A DNA stretch of 64,000 bases, from NCBI GenBank assembly GCA_021202925.1, contig JAJQCD010000014.1, positions 150,159-214,158 of the forward strand. Direction: 5' to 3'. Shown here piece after piece: positions 7,772 through 16,607 of the stretch. Source of the stretch: Clostridiales bacterium. Its GTDB lineage: Bacteria > Bacillota > Clostridia > Lachnospirales > Lachnospiraceae. The first letter of the stretch is position 1, and each line of letters starts with the position of its first letter. Position numbers and translations under genes: made by a program. The notes beneath the pieces are model-generated. The model saw only the letters and a list, made by a program, of their open reading frames with translations. It made no database searches and was not told the origin of the DNA.

Positions 7772-9502
7772 CTATTCAATCATCACCCGGTTCTGCTCCG
7801 GAATCACCAGCACCCGCCGCCAGAGCGCGGTTGCCTGTTTCCCCGGCGCCCAGTCGCAGTCCATCCAGTAGCAATACGCATACCCACCCTGTGTCAGCAC
7901 AAACTGCACCACATCATTTCCGGTCGTTGAAACCAGACTGCGAAGCGCCGTATCCTCCAGATAACTCATCTGACCGCTGAGCGAAATCACCGCAATCAGT
8001 CCGTGATTGCTTTTCCAGCTTTCCGGCAGATAGGTTGCGTAAATCTGCCCGGTTGTTTCCGAGTAGCTCATCTGCGCCAGTCTTCCCTGGAATTCGCCAT
8101 GCAGAAGCTCCGCTTCCCCGTAGGATCCGATCGGCCGACGATAGATTTCACTGTAATAGACCTGATTCTCATCCCGACGGACATAACTGCTGTAATACAC
8201 CCAGTCGCCCGCAAGACAATAACTGTCAATCGTCCTTCCCCGTGACTCGAACAGCTCCGTACTGCCGCCTGATTTTTTATAAATTGCGTTGCCATCCTCA
8301 TAGGAACTCAGGACAAACGTCGTCTGCCCTCTGGTCCGGCTGTCAATATCCACGTTGCGAATCCGGTTGGAAGACATCTGAAATACCCTGTCTTCATAAT
8401 GAATCATTCCATCATTTCCCGCCGTCACCATCCTCCCAATCGTATCGTACAGATAAATCTCCCCATCCTCGACAGCCGCGTAAGTGCTGCACGTCAACGT
8501 TTCAAAGCTCTGATTCGGAGCCACTCTTTTGATGCTTCCATACTGACAGACAAAAATCCAGTCTTCCCAGAGATAATAATCCTCCACATCAGACGCTATC
8601 GTCTGCACCTCGTCCCCATTCTCCCGCACACGATACAGCACATGAGAAAGGGACTCATGCACCCTGGAGAGCCGGCTGTCCGGACGCTCCGGACACGGCA
8701 GATAATACGTCCATCCGCCTTCCGTCTGCACCTCCGGATTCAGCTCCGGTTCCTCCTGCGCATCAGCCTCCTCGGCAGTAAGCGCATACAACACATCTCC
8801 ATCCTCTGACAGATAGACGAACTGTCCTCCGACCGGAATCCACAGGTCTTCTTTCTCTTCTTCCGTTTCCGATTCCGACTCCTCTTCCGTTGTTTCTCTC
8901 CCCGCCATTGCCAGAGTCGTCTCCGGCTCTTCCTGTCCGTCATCCTCCGTCATCGCAATCGGTTCGATATCCAACGGATTGCGGATCTGACTGACCTGAC
9001 TGCGAATCTTCCATATTCCCAGGCCAATCATACCAATCGCCGCGGCAAGGATTACCACAGAAAACAGGACCTGTGCGGCCGTCCGCAGCGGCGTTTTCGG
9101 AACGGACGTCTCCTTCTCATCAGTGATATCCAGACGATCTTCAATCTCCAGAAGCAGCGACGCTTCATCGAACCGGGAACGGTTTTCTTTCTTTGCGTCC
9201 TTCGACTGCATCTTTTCTTCTGCGTAAGAATCCTCCAGCATCTCTCTGCTGGCATTCAGCTTCGTTTCCGCCAGAAAATCCGCCCGCTTTAACAGCCAGT
9301 CCACCGGCTTCTTTTCCTTCTGAAGCTGATCGGCCCTCTGAAACGCTTCCATATAAGTCAGAATCAGCAGTTCCTTCATTCTGTCTTCCTGATTGCCAAA
9401 TACCAATTCTGCATGCCGATATAAAGTCTGATAGGTTAAAATATATAATTTTTCGAATTCTTCTATCCGAACTGATTCCTCGGACTGTTTTTTCTCTTTC
9501 AT
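7772..9502 (-). CDS. Membrane protein with sigma-region-2-like cytoplasmic domain and extracytoplasmic beta-rich domain
   Basis: About 576 aa. The first 80 residues are helical and resemble sigma region 2 (LYRHAELVFG-QEDRMKELLILTYMEAF followed by VDWLLKRADFL), but no region 4 follows. A charged linker leads to one membrane segment at about 141-163, then an acidic Glu/Ser linker. The last 350 residues contain repeated strands with YYLWEDWIFVCQYG, AGDWVYYSSYV and similar motifs, as in DUF5050-type propellers. The start at 9502 is preferred for GAGGT eight bases upstream; an ATG at 9517 is possible. It looks like a one-protein transmembrane sensor; this is inference. Confidence 0.7.
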   Translation of the reverse strand: MKEKKQSEESVRIEEFEKLYILTYQTLYRHAELVFGNQEDRMKELLILTYMEAFQRADQLQKEKKPVDWLLKRADFLAETKLNASREMLEDSYAEEKMQSKDAKKENRSRFDEASLLLEIEDRLDITDEKETSVPKTPLRTAAQVLFSVVILAAAIGMIGLGIWKIRSQVSQIRNPLDIEPIAMTEDDGQEEPETTLAMAGRETTEEESESETEEEKEDLWIPVGGQFVYLSEDGDVLYALTAEEADAQEEPELNPEVQTEGGWTYYLPCPERPDSRLSRVHESLSHVLYRVRENGDEVQTIASDVEDYYLWEDWIFVCQYGSIKRVAPNQSFETLTCSTYAAVEDGEIYLYDTIGRMVTAGNDGMIHYEDRVFQMSSNRIRNVDIDSRTRGQTTFVLSSYEDGNAIYKKSGGSTELFESRGRTIDSYCLAGDWVYYSSYVRRDENQVYYSEIYRRPIGSYGEAELLHGEFQGRLAQMSYSETTGQIYATYLPESWKSNHGLIAVISLSGQMSYLEDTALRSLVSTTGNDVVQFVLTQGGYAYCYWMDCDWAPGKQATALWRRVLVIPEQNRVMIE

Positions 9503-9675
9503 CCTCGTCGACCTCATTGAAACAGAATTCCGTCATAACACCGAAAACCATCACATCTGTTTTTCATCTTAACAAATTATTACCTGTTTGACAACTTAAA
9601 ACACCGGAAAGTCGAACAATTTGCCGCTATTTCGATGCCTTCTTCCCGAATTTCTCCCGAATCATAAAAAACAGC

Positions 9676-9704
9676 TTGCAAAACGCGCGAAGATGCCGTA
9701 TAAT
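9676..9704 (+). promoter_or_regulatory. Promoter of tRNA-Val
   Basis: TTGCAA (9676-9681), a 17-base spacer and TATAAT (9699-9704), placing transcription start just before the tRNA 5' end at 9715. Confidence 0.85.
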
Positions 9705-9714
9705 AAATGCCGAT

Positions 9715-9787
9715 GGAGATTTAGCTCAGCTGGGAGAGCGTCTGCTTGACGTGTAGAAGGTCGCAGGTTCGAGCCCTGTAGTCTCCA
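9715..9787 (+). tRNA. tRNA-Val (anticodon GAC)
   Basis: All arms fold. The 7-bp acceptor is GGAGATT with AGTCTCC, followed by discriminator A. The D arm contains TAGCTCAGCTGGGAGAGC. The anticodon stem is TCTGC/GTAGA, enclosing loop TTGACGT with anticodon GAC. The T arm is GCAGG-TTCGAGC-CCTGT. CCA is not encoded; a T-run follows at once. It is a single tRNA gene with its own promoter. Confidence 0.95.
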
Positions 9788-9816
9788 TTTTTTCTTGCAG
9801 AAATATCCAGACAGCA

Positions 9817-9860
9817 AAGCGATCCGCACGCCCTTTAGCCAGGCAGTGTGCGGATCGCTT
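9817..9860. terminator. Terminator between tRNA-Val and the catabolic operon
   Basis: AAGCGATCCGCAC (9817-9829) pairs perfectly with GTGCGGATCGCTT (9848-9860), with an 18-base loop. On the plus strand CTTTTG follows shortly after. On the minus strand the hairpin lies 26 bases beyond the stop of the M20 hydrolase gene. It probably serves both directions. Confidence 0.7.
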
Positions 9861-9886
9861 CTTTTGTCTTCCTTCTGAATTCGTAA

Positions 9887-11098
9887 TTAATAAGCCAGCC
9901 GGTTCAGGCACGTTTCTAGCACTCTCACGCCTTTTTCCATATCCTCTATCGACGCATATTCTTCCGGGCAGTGGCTCCGTCCACCCAGGCAGGGAATAAA
10001 AAGCATTCCCACCGGTCCCAGCTTCGCCATGTTGAGTGTGTCATGTCCGGCACCGCTTGGCATCAGGCGGCAGGGATAGCCCAGTTCCTCACAGGCCTCC
10101 ATAAGCATGGTCTTTAACTCCGGCGTCATCTCCGTAGCAAGATTGTTTGGATACGGAATCCAGGTGATTTCACGCCCGCCCGGAGCCGCCTCCTCTTCAC
10201 AGACTCTCTTTACCGCAGCCGCCATCTCCTGTTTGATTTCCTCTACCGGATGACGCAGGTCAACGGTAAAGCACACCTCGCCCGGAATCACATTTTCCGC
10301 GTCCGGCTTTGTCCAGATACGGCCTACCGTAATCACCCCGTCTCCCGAATTCTTCGCGATCTCGGGAAAACGGGCAATCGCACGCGCCGCATATACCATG
10401 GGATCTCTTCGGTCTGCCATCGGAACGGTTCCTGCGTGGCCCGCTTCGCCAGACATCGTCACACGAAACTGCTGCGTTCCAACAATCGAATCGACAACTC
10501 CAACAGGAATTCCGGCCTTTTCCAGCACCGGTCCCTGTTCAATATGCATTTCCAGATAAGCGCCTACTTTGTCGCGCACGGCCTCATCCACCTGTTCTGC
10601 GTCCAGGCCGACTTCAGCCATCGCTTCTGCAATTGTCACACCATTTACGTCCGTCTTTTCGCGGAACGTTGCCTTGTCGAGAGAGCCGGCAACCGCATGG
10701 CTGCCCATCAGGCCAATGGAGAATCGAGATCCCTCCTCCCCGGTAAAGGCTACCACTTCCATGGTGGTTTTCGGCTGTCCCTGCTTTTTCAGGATCTCCT
10801 TTACTGCCATGAGGCTTCCCAGTACGCCAAAAATACCGTCGTAATTTCCTCCGTTCCGCACCGAATCAATATGGGAGCCAGTGACAATCGGCAATGCCTC
10901 CGGATTCCTTCCATCCACCTTTCCCCATAGATTACCGGCCGCGTCTCTTCGCACCGTAAGCCCTGCCTCTTCCATCCATCCGGCCACCAGACGATACATT
11001 TCCGTCTCCTCCGGTGTATAGGAGCCTCTGTAGTAGCCGCCCTCCGCCGCCACTCCGATTTCAGACAACGCATCAAACCATTCTTTCAATTCTTTCAC
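9887..11098 (-). CDS. M20-family N-carbamoyl amino acid hydrolase / allantoate amidohydrolase
   Basis: 403 aa. The dinuclear metal ligands of the AllC/HyuC group are intact: GSHIDSV, NGGNYDGIFG, EEGSRFSIGLMGS, MHIEQGP and GGRSHCPEE. The SGEAGHAGTVPMADRRDP segment is the dimerisation and substrate region. Family members remove a carbamoyl or ureido group, releasing ammonia and CO2. GTG at 11098 is preferred because GGAGG lies six bases upstream. It is the last gene of the leftward operon, 32 bases after the dihydroorotase-like gene; with the Ldh2-type gene the set resembles AllB-AllC-AllD. Substrate is unproven. Confidence 0.85.
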   Translation of the reverse strand: MKELKEWFDALSEIGVAAEGGYYRGSYTPEETEMYRLVAGWMEEAGLTVRRDAAGNLWGKVDGRNPEALPIVTGSHIDSVRNGGNYDGIFGVLGSLMAVKEILKKQGQPKTTMEVVAFTGEEGSRFSIGLMGSHAVAGSLDKATFREKTDVNGVTIAEAMAEVGLDAEQVDEAVRDKVGAYLEMHIEQGPVLEKAGIPVGVVDSIVGTQQFRVTMSGEAGHAGTVPMADRRDPMVYAARAIARFPEIAKNSGDGVITVGRIWTKPDAENVIPGEVCFTVDLRHPVEEIKQEMAAAVKRVCEEEAAPGGREITWIPYPNNLATEMTPELKTMLMEACEELGYPCRLMPSGAGHDTLNMAKLGPVGMLFIPCLGGRSHCPEEYASIEDMEKGVRVLETCLNRLAY

Positions 11099-11130
11099 AA
11101 CAAACCTCCGTGCTATTCCATCAAACTCGA

Positions 11131-12450
11131 TCAACCGATGACTCGTCCATCCTTCATAACGACCTGTCCGCCACAGACTGTGACGCAAACTTTTCCTTTG
11201 AGTTCTCTACCCTCAAAAGGTCCCGGCGCTCCTCTCGTATACAGTTGCTGGTGATTCACGGTCCACCGCTCGTTCTCGTCAATTAAAATAAGATCGGCGT
11301 CATACCCCGGGGAAATCCTCCCCTTCTGCGATGACAAACCATATATGTTTGCCGGATTCTCGCAGCAAAGCCTTCGGATATCCTCCAGATTCAGGAGTCC
11401 GCGGCTCCTTGCATCCAGAAGCAATGCCAGCTCCGTCTCCAGCCCTGTCATCCCACTGGCACAGGAGGCAAGCCTCTCCCGGTCTTTCTCTTTCACCATA
11501 TGAGGCGCATGATCCGAGGCGATATAGTCTACCGTTCCGTCCCTCACCCCGTTCCACAGCTCATCCACATCCTGCTGTGTCCGCAGCGGCGGATGAATAT
11601 GCGCGCCGGATCCATAAATCCGCAGCGCATCTCTGGTCAGGAACAGATAATGAACGCAAATCTCCACATACACCAGGGCGTCCGGGTACAGATTTCTCAT
11701 GGCGCGCACCGTCTCAAGCGCCTTTTTCGTGCTCACCATCCGAAGCACCACCGGCACATGAAAATAAGCTGCCATTGGGAAGATCCGCGCAATCGATAAG
11801 GCTTCCGTCTCTCCATCTGTCGCATCCGCGATCACGTCCGTCTCATCCTTCCCCAGATCCAACGACTGTTTTTTCCTCAGTGACTCAAGCTGCGGATCCA
11901 TCAGATAAAAGCAAAGCGGGACGCACATTTCTTTTGCCTCCCGGAACAGACGAAGCCAGTCCCCCGTTCCATAGGAAAACATATCATCATAAACATCCAT
12001 GGCAACCGCGCCGGCCTGTACAGATGGAACAATCCATCCAGGAGCCGCGGCGCATGTTCCTCCCGTCAGAGCCACATGAACCAGCGCCTTTTCATCCGCA
12101 CTCTGCCTGACGAGCTGAATCGCCGCCCGGTTTGTCATAGGCGGATTGCAGTTTGGCATAGCCATAATGGTCGTCACACCGCCGTTGGCTGCCGCCATCG
12201 TCGCACTCCGCCAATCCTCCTTCCCGGTATATCCCGGATCTCTTGTATGAACATGGGCGTCAATCATTCCCGGCAAGAGGAACCGGCCTCCGGCCTCTAT
12301 TCGTTCTCTGCTCTCGCATTCGCAACTCTCTCCGGTATGAGACGGATCCCGCGCCGGCCTGAGCCAGACAATTTTCTCCCCTTCTATTCCCACATCCCAG
12401 CGGGCTTCGGTTTCATCCAACCGCGCTCCCGCTATGACCAGATCACACAT
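11131..12450 (-). CDS. Dihydroorotase/allantoinase-like amidohydrolase with altered metal site
   Basis: 439 aa with the cyclic-amidohydrolase fold: DAHVHTRDPG near residue 64 (metal ligands His66 and His68), GGVTTIMAMPN, ASDHAPH near 312 (catalytic Asp313) and the C-terminal GRISPGYDADLILID. Other ligand positions are changed: the bridging lysine is Asp152 (AVAMDVYDD), the next His is Tyr182 and the following His is Met238. It is therefore either a mononuclear enzyme with unusual specificity or partly inactive. It sits between an Ldh2-type dehydrogenase and an M20 carbamoylase, as in allantoin catabolism. Confidence 0.82.
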   Translation of the reverse strand: MCDLVIAGARLDETEARWDVGIEGEKIVWLRPARDPSHTGESCECESRERIEAGGRFLLPGMIDAHVHTRDPGYTGKEDWRSATMAAANGGVTTIMAMPNCNPPMTNRAAIQLVRQSADEKALVHVALTGGTCAAAPGWIVPSVQAGAVAMDVYDDMFSYGTGDWLRLFREAKEMCVPLCFYLMDPQLESLRKKQSLDLGKDETDVIADATDGETEALSIARIFPMAAYFHVPVVLRMVSTKKALETVRAMRNLYPDALVYVEICVHYLFLTRDALRIYGSGAHIHPPLRTQQDVDELWNGVRDGTVDYIASDHAPHMVKEKDRERLASCASGMTGLETELALLLDARSRGLLNLEDIRRLCCENPANIYGLSSQKGRISPGYDADLILIDENERWTVNHQQLYTRGAPGPFEGRELKGKVCVTVCGGQVVMKDGRVIG

Positions 12451-12471
12451 CCATCTTCCCCCTGTCTTTCA

Positions 12472-13587
12472 TCAGGCCGTTCCAGGGAATGGGATCCCCG
12501 TTTCCTCTCCGACGGCCACAAGATTCTTTGCAAGAGAAACATGTAGCGGAATTCCCTCTGCCCGGCGCTTCTCTGACGTCAGAAAGCTTCTCTCCCCCGG
12601 AACGTAAATCTCACCTGCTCCCTTTGCCTTTGGGCAGTCCTTCAGGTGCTGTACATACTGATCGACCCTTGTCTTAAATTCATCCAGTGGCATGAATGAA
12701 TCAATCCGAATCGCTCCAAGGAAATGAGATACTCCTGTATTTTCATCATGATTACCATAAAATCCCAGTTCATCTGCTACCCTGCCGCCACTCAGGACTC
12801 CTGTAAGAATCTCCGCCATGCAGCTTAGAGCATAGCCCTTATGGCCTCCAAAGGGCAGCATCAGTCCGTTCATTCCTTCCGTGACGTCCGTTGTCGGTTC
12901 ACCATCGGCCGTAACCGCCCAGTTGGACGGTATCGTCATTTCTCCCCTCATTGCCATCATAGCCATGCGGGTCCATCCCACTACAGTACATGCCATATCA
13001 AATACCACCGGGAAACGTATGCCTGGCACAGCAAAAGACCATGGGCTCGTTCCTAAAAGACGCTGCGTTCCTCCCGGAGGTGCCATTTGCGGAGTGCCGT
13101 TTGTAATACAGATACCGATGCAGCCATTTTCCGTGGCATAGCGCGAGTATATCCGATTTGCTGTCAGCGTATTGGAATTGCCCACGCTGACAAAGCCCAC
13201 TCCGTTTTCGTTGGCCTTCCTGACAGCCATTTCCATGGCTCTCCACCCCATAACCTGGCCATATCCTCCTTCACCATCGCACCTGGCCGTAGTTGGCGTC
13301 TCATACAATACACGCAACTTTGCTTTCGGATTATCTCCTCCCGCCTTCGCTCGGCTGATGTACATGGGAAACTTCAATACGCCATGAGTATCTACTCCCA
13401 TCAAATCCGTTTCCACCAGGACATTGGCCATCACGTCGGCATCCTCTTTCGACATTCCGATGTGGACCAGGACCTTTGAACACCAGCTCTTCAGTTCGTC
13501 TGCCTGCACACTATTCGGTAACTTTTCCTCCTCTTCATTATCAGAACCAGAAAAACTATAAGGTGCCAAATTTCGTTTCTCAAGCAT
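12472..13587 (-). CDS. Ldh2/YlbC-type malate/L-lactate/ureidoglycolate dehydrogenase family protein
   Basis: 371 aa, NAD(P)H-dependent oxidoreductase of the AllD/YiaK family. Seen: VETDLMGVDTHGVLKFPMY near residue 58 (catalytic His in the family), GNSNTLTANRIYSRYA, GTSPWSFAVPG and LPFGGHKGYALSCM. Members include ureidoglycolate dehydrogenase (AllD) and 2,3-diketo-L-gulonate reductase (YiaK/DlgD). Next to a TRAP transporter it looks like YiaK; next to AllB-like and AllC-like genes it looks like AllD. The acidic extension DNEEEEKLPN at the N-terminus is unusual. AGGAGGG precedes the ATG. Confidence 0.85.
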   Translation of the reverse strand: MLEKRNLAPYSFSGSDNEEEEKLPNSVQADELKSWCSKVLVHIGMSKEDADVMANVLVETDLMGVDTHGVLKFPMYISRAKAGGDNPKAKLRVLYETPTTARCDGEGGYGQVMGWRAMEMAVRKANENGVGFVSVGNSNTLTANRIYSRYATENGCIGICITNGTPQMAPPGGTQRLLGTSPWSFAVPGIRFPVVFDMACTVVGWTRMAMMAMRGEMTIPSNWAVTADGEPTTDVTEGMNGLMLPFGGHKGYALSCMAEILTGVLSGGRVADELGFYGNHDENTGVSHFLGAIRIDSFMPLDEFKTRVDQYVQHLKDCPKAKGAGEIYVPGERSFLTSEKRRAEGIPLHVSLAKNLVAVGEETGIPFPGTA

Positions 13588-13607
13588 AACTTCTTCCCTC
13601 CTGAATA

Positions 13608-14885
13608 TTATATCCCGATCAGTAAATTAGGCAGCCAGACAACCGCATCAGGAAAGAGCGCCATCGTAATCAAAGCAGCAAATAAAGCCAGAAAATACGG
13701 CGCAGCCTCTCGCATGAAATCCGCCAGACTGACCTTAGTAATACTTGTTGTAATATACATAACCATTCCAACCGGCGGTGTGATCTGTCCGATCATCAAC
13801 GCTACCACCATAACGACACCAAAATAGATTGGATTAATGCCATAACTGTTGATCAAAGGCAAGACAATCGGCACAGTCAGCAATGTAATCGCCACACCAT
13901 CCATAAAAAGACCAATCAAAAGATAAAAGAGTATCAGCACTGCCATAACCATCGCCGCACTGTCTGTTGTCATGAGGAAAACCGACAGGATCTTCTGCGG
14001 AATACTGTCGAGCGCGGCTACCCAGCCCATAACGTTCGACGCAGCAACGATGATCATCGTCGTGGCCGTCAGGCTTGTCGTTCTCAGAATAATACCCGGA
14101 ATATCCTTTATGGTTATCTCCTTATAAACAAAGCCCAGAATACCCGCATAGACAGCCGCCGCCACCGATGCCTCTGTCGGCGTGTACCAGCCAAACAGGA
14201 TGCCTCCCATGATAATGATCGGTGTCAGAAGTGGCAGGAATCCCTCCTTTAACGCATGGAGAAAGTTGGACCAGGAGAATTTTGTCACAACGCCATAGCC
14301 TCGTTTTTTTGATATAAACCAGGTAACGATCATCTCATAAAAACAGATAACGACCCCGGGCAAAAGTCCCGCCACGAACATCTTTCCCACGGAAACGCTG
14401 GCTACACTCGCATAGATCAGCATGTTTATGCTGGGAGGAATCACCGGACCTATAACCGCGGAGCAGGCGGTGACAGCCGCCGCAAAAGGTTTCGGATACC
14501 CTTTCTCCACCATCTCCGGAATCAGAATCACGCTGGTAGTCGCCGCATCAGCCGAAGCTGAACCGGACATTCCCGCCATGACGGTACTGCTGAGGATATT
14601 CACATGAGCCAGGCCACCTCGAAACTGGCCGACAACCGCCTGAGCCAGATTCATAATACGCCTGGTTGTCCCTCCTGAATTCATCAGCTCTCCTGTCAAC
14701 AGGTAAAACGGAACCGCCATCAGCGTAAACGAATTGACCCCCCGGAACAACTGATTCGCAATACCCACCATTGAGATGGAATCCTGCGTCAGGATAAAAA
14801 TCACACAGCCGATTCCCATCGCCACAAACACAGGTGCACCGGTGAATATAAGAAGAATCATAATCCCAAACATGATGATTGCCAT
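13608..14885 (-). CDS. dctM: TRAP transporter large permease (DctM family)
   Basis: 425 aa, about twelve hydrophobic segments, with PFYLLTGELMNSGGTTRRIM, SGSASADAATTSVILIPEM and GQITPPVGMVMYI, all diagnostic of DctM. It forms the Na+-coupled transport channel for an organic acid delivered by DctP. The strong GGAGAGGAGGGAG sequence overlaps the end of dctQ, two bases upstream, so the pair is coupled. E. coli YiaN (2,3-diketo-L-gulonate) is a functional parallel. Confidence 0.95.
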   Translation of the reverse strand: MAIIMFGIMILLIFTGAPVFVAMGIGCVIFILTQDSISMVGIANQLFRGVNSFTLMAVPFYLLTGELMNSGGTTRRIMNLAQAVVGQFRGGLAHVNILSSTVMAGMSGSASADAATTSVILIPEMVEKGYPKPFAAAVTACSAVIGPVIPPSINMLIYASVASVSVGKMFVAGLLPGVVICFYEMIVTWFISKKRGYGVVTKFSWSNFLHALKEGFLPLLTPIIIMGGILFGWYTPTEASVAAAVYAGILGFVYKEITIKDIPGIILRTTSLTATTMIIVAASNVMGWVAALDSIPQKILSVFLMTTDSAAMVMAVLILFYLLIGLFMDGVAITLLTVPIVLPLINSYGINPIYFGVVMVVALMIGQITPPVGMVMYITTSITKVSLADFMREAAPYFLALFAALITMALFPDAVVWLPNLLIGI

Positions 14886-14888
14886 GTT

Positions 14889-15410
14889 CTACTCCCTCCT
14901 CTCCTGCCCGGCGTCTGTTTCACTGTTATTTCCTTTTCTCTGAACTCTCCGGATCACATCGAGACAGACCGCCACCAACATGATCAGGCCGCCCACCATG
15001 ATTGCAGAGTTCCACCAGGCCATCGGCATATTAAAATATTTTCTCAGCGTAGCAACCGCCTGCGTCCCTGTACTCTTCACAAGAATATAGCCGCCGCCTG
15101 TCATAACCAAACAGAACACGATTGTCATAAGATCATTAAACACCTCTACCACGTGACGGATTCCAGGAGGCATCTTGTCCAGCACGAAAGTCACTCGGAT
15201 ATGCTTTCCCTCCATCATGGCCAATCCGCTGCCGAGAAATACCAGATAGACAAGAAGGTAACGCCCCACTTCGTCAGTCCACATGACATCAAAATTTATA
15301 AATGGTACATTTCTCGAGAGAATCATCAGAAGCAGCGAAACCGTCAGCGCAAGGAAGCACACCACGCACAATGCCTGAATGATCGTAAACATGATTTTTC
15401 TCAACTTCAC
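14889..15410 (-). CDS. dctQ: TRAP transporter small permease (DctQ family)
   Basis: 173 aa, four predicted membrane segments, with GRYLLVYLVFLGSGLAMMEGKHIRV near residue 50-70, the DctQ signature. The start is taken as GTG at 15410 because AAGGAG ends directly before the ATG at 15416, leaving correct spacing only for the GTG. It pairs with DctM to form the membrane complex. Confidence 0.92.
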   Translation of the reverse strand: MKLRKIMFTIIQALCVVCFLALTVSLLLMILSRNVPFINFDVMWTDEVGRYLLVYLVFLGSGLAMMEGKHIRVTFVLDKMPPGIRHVVEVFNDLMTIVFCLVMTGGGYILVKSTGTQAVATLRKYFNMPMAWWNSAIMVGGLIMLVAVCLDVIRRVQRKGNNSETDAGQERRE

Positions 15411-15490
15411 CGGCATCTCCTTTCTGATTATTTACAATCGGCTACAGCTCACCATGCGCTGTAGCCGGTTATCAAATAATATCCTGTTGT

Positions 15491-16576
15491 TTACATTCCC
15501 TTAATCTGCTCGATCCACTCTGCCGGAACCGTTCCAAGAGACTCCGGTACTCCTTCGCATGCCTCGCGGAAAGATTCGATATCCTCCGGTTCATTTACTT
15601 CAACGCCCGCCTGCCGGATATTCTCAACCAGTTCATCCTCCACGCCACTCAGATAATCTCTCTGATACTGCTCTGCTTCTTCGACCGCATTCCTGATCAT
15701 CTCCTGATCCGCTCCAGACAGGCCGTTCAGCCATTCGTTGTTGGCCAGAATGAAATTGGTACCCAGCATATGATGCGTCAGCGTCACATATTTCTGAACC
15801 TCCTGAAAACTCTGCGCCCAGAATGTAGAGGCCGGATTGTCCTGACCGTCGGCCACTCCTTGCTGAAGAGCCATATACAGCTCATTCAGGCTGACGGTAA
15901 CCGTCGTCGCACCCATGGCGTTAAACGTAGCTGAATATACTTCCATATCCGGAACACGAATTTTCATTCCCTTCAGATCATCAACCGACTGAATCGGTTT
16001 TACATTGTTGGAAATATTTCTCCAGCCAATCGATACATATCCCAATAGAGCCAGACCATTATCCTCAAAGCGGCTGCCGAGTTCATCAAACAGGAAACCA
16101 TCAAAGCAGGAATACGCATGGTCGTAATCACGATAGAGGAATGGCATGTCCGTAACCGCTGTTTCCGGAACCCATGAAGTAGTCGAGCTTCCGACAAACA
16201 TGTCCTGCTGCCCCATTAACATCCCCTCTATCATTTCACGGTCATTGCCCAGTATCGCGTTCGGATAAATCTCAACCGTAATATGTCCATTGCTCTCTTC
16301 CTCCACCAGTTCCTTGAACTTCCCTGCAAACACCTGATACTGGTGTTCCTCTGTCCCGGAATGACCAAAGCGGATCACAACCGGGGCCGAGTCAGCCTCC
16401 CCTTCGGTTTCTGCTTCCGCTACCGCTTCTGCTTCGGTCTCCGCGCTGGTCGTTGCGGCAGCTGTCGTTGTCCCGGATGCCGTCTGACTCCCCCCGGAAC
16501 CCGAACAACCCGCCATCATTCCGGCCACCATCGTCACCGCAGACACAACCGCTAATAATTTCCCCCATTTTTTCAT
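15491..16576 (-). CDS. dctP: TRAP transporter solute-binding lipoprotein (DctP family)
   Basis: 361 aa. A lipoprotein signal with lipobox MAGC ends near residue 24, followed by an Ala/Thr/Glu-rich linker. The binding domain has IRFGHSGTEEHQYQVFAGKF, GWRNISNN, LKGMKIRVPDMEVYSATFNAMGATTVTVSLNELYMALQQGVADGQDNP in broken pieces along the chain, typical of DctP; the Arg of KIRVP normally binds the ligand carboxylate. AGGAGG precedes the ATG. It suggests the imported molecule is a carboxylate such as a sugar acid or ureido acid. Confidence 0.93.
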   Translation of the reverse strand: MKKWGKLLAVVSAVTMVAGMMAGCSGSGGSQTASGTTTAAATTSAETEAEAVAEAETEGEADSAPVVIRFGHSGTEEHQYQVFAGKFKELVEEESNGHITVEIYPNAILGNDREMIEGMLMGQQDMFVGSSTTSWVPETAVTDMPFLYRDYDHAYSCFDGFLFDELGSRFEDNGLALLGYVSIGWRNISNNVKPIQSVDDLKGMKIRVPDMEVYSATFNAMGATTVTVSLNELYMALQQGVADGQDNPASTFWAQSFQEVQKYVTLTHHMLGTNFILANNEWLNGLSGADQEMIRNAVEEAEQYQRDYLSGVEDELVENIRQAGVEVNEPEDIESFREACEGVPESLGTVPAEWIEQIKGM

Positions 16577-16607
16577 GATTTTCCTCCTTTGCGTTTGCTT
16601 TTTATTG

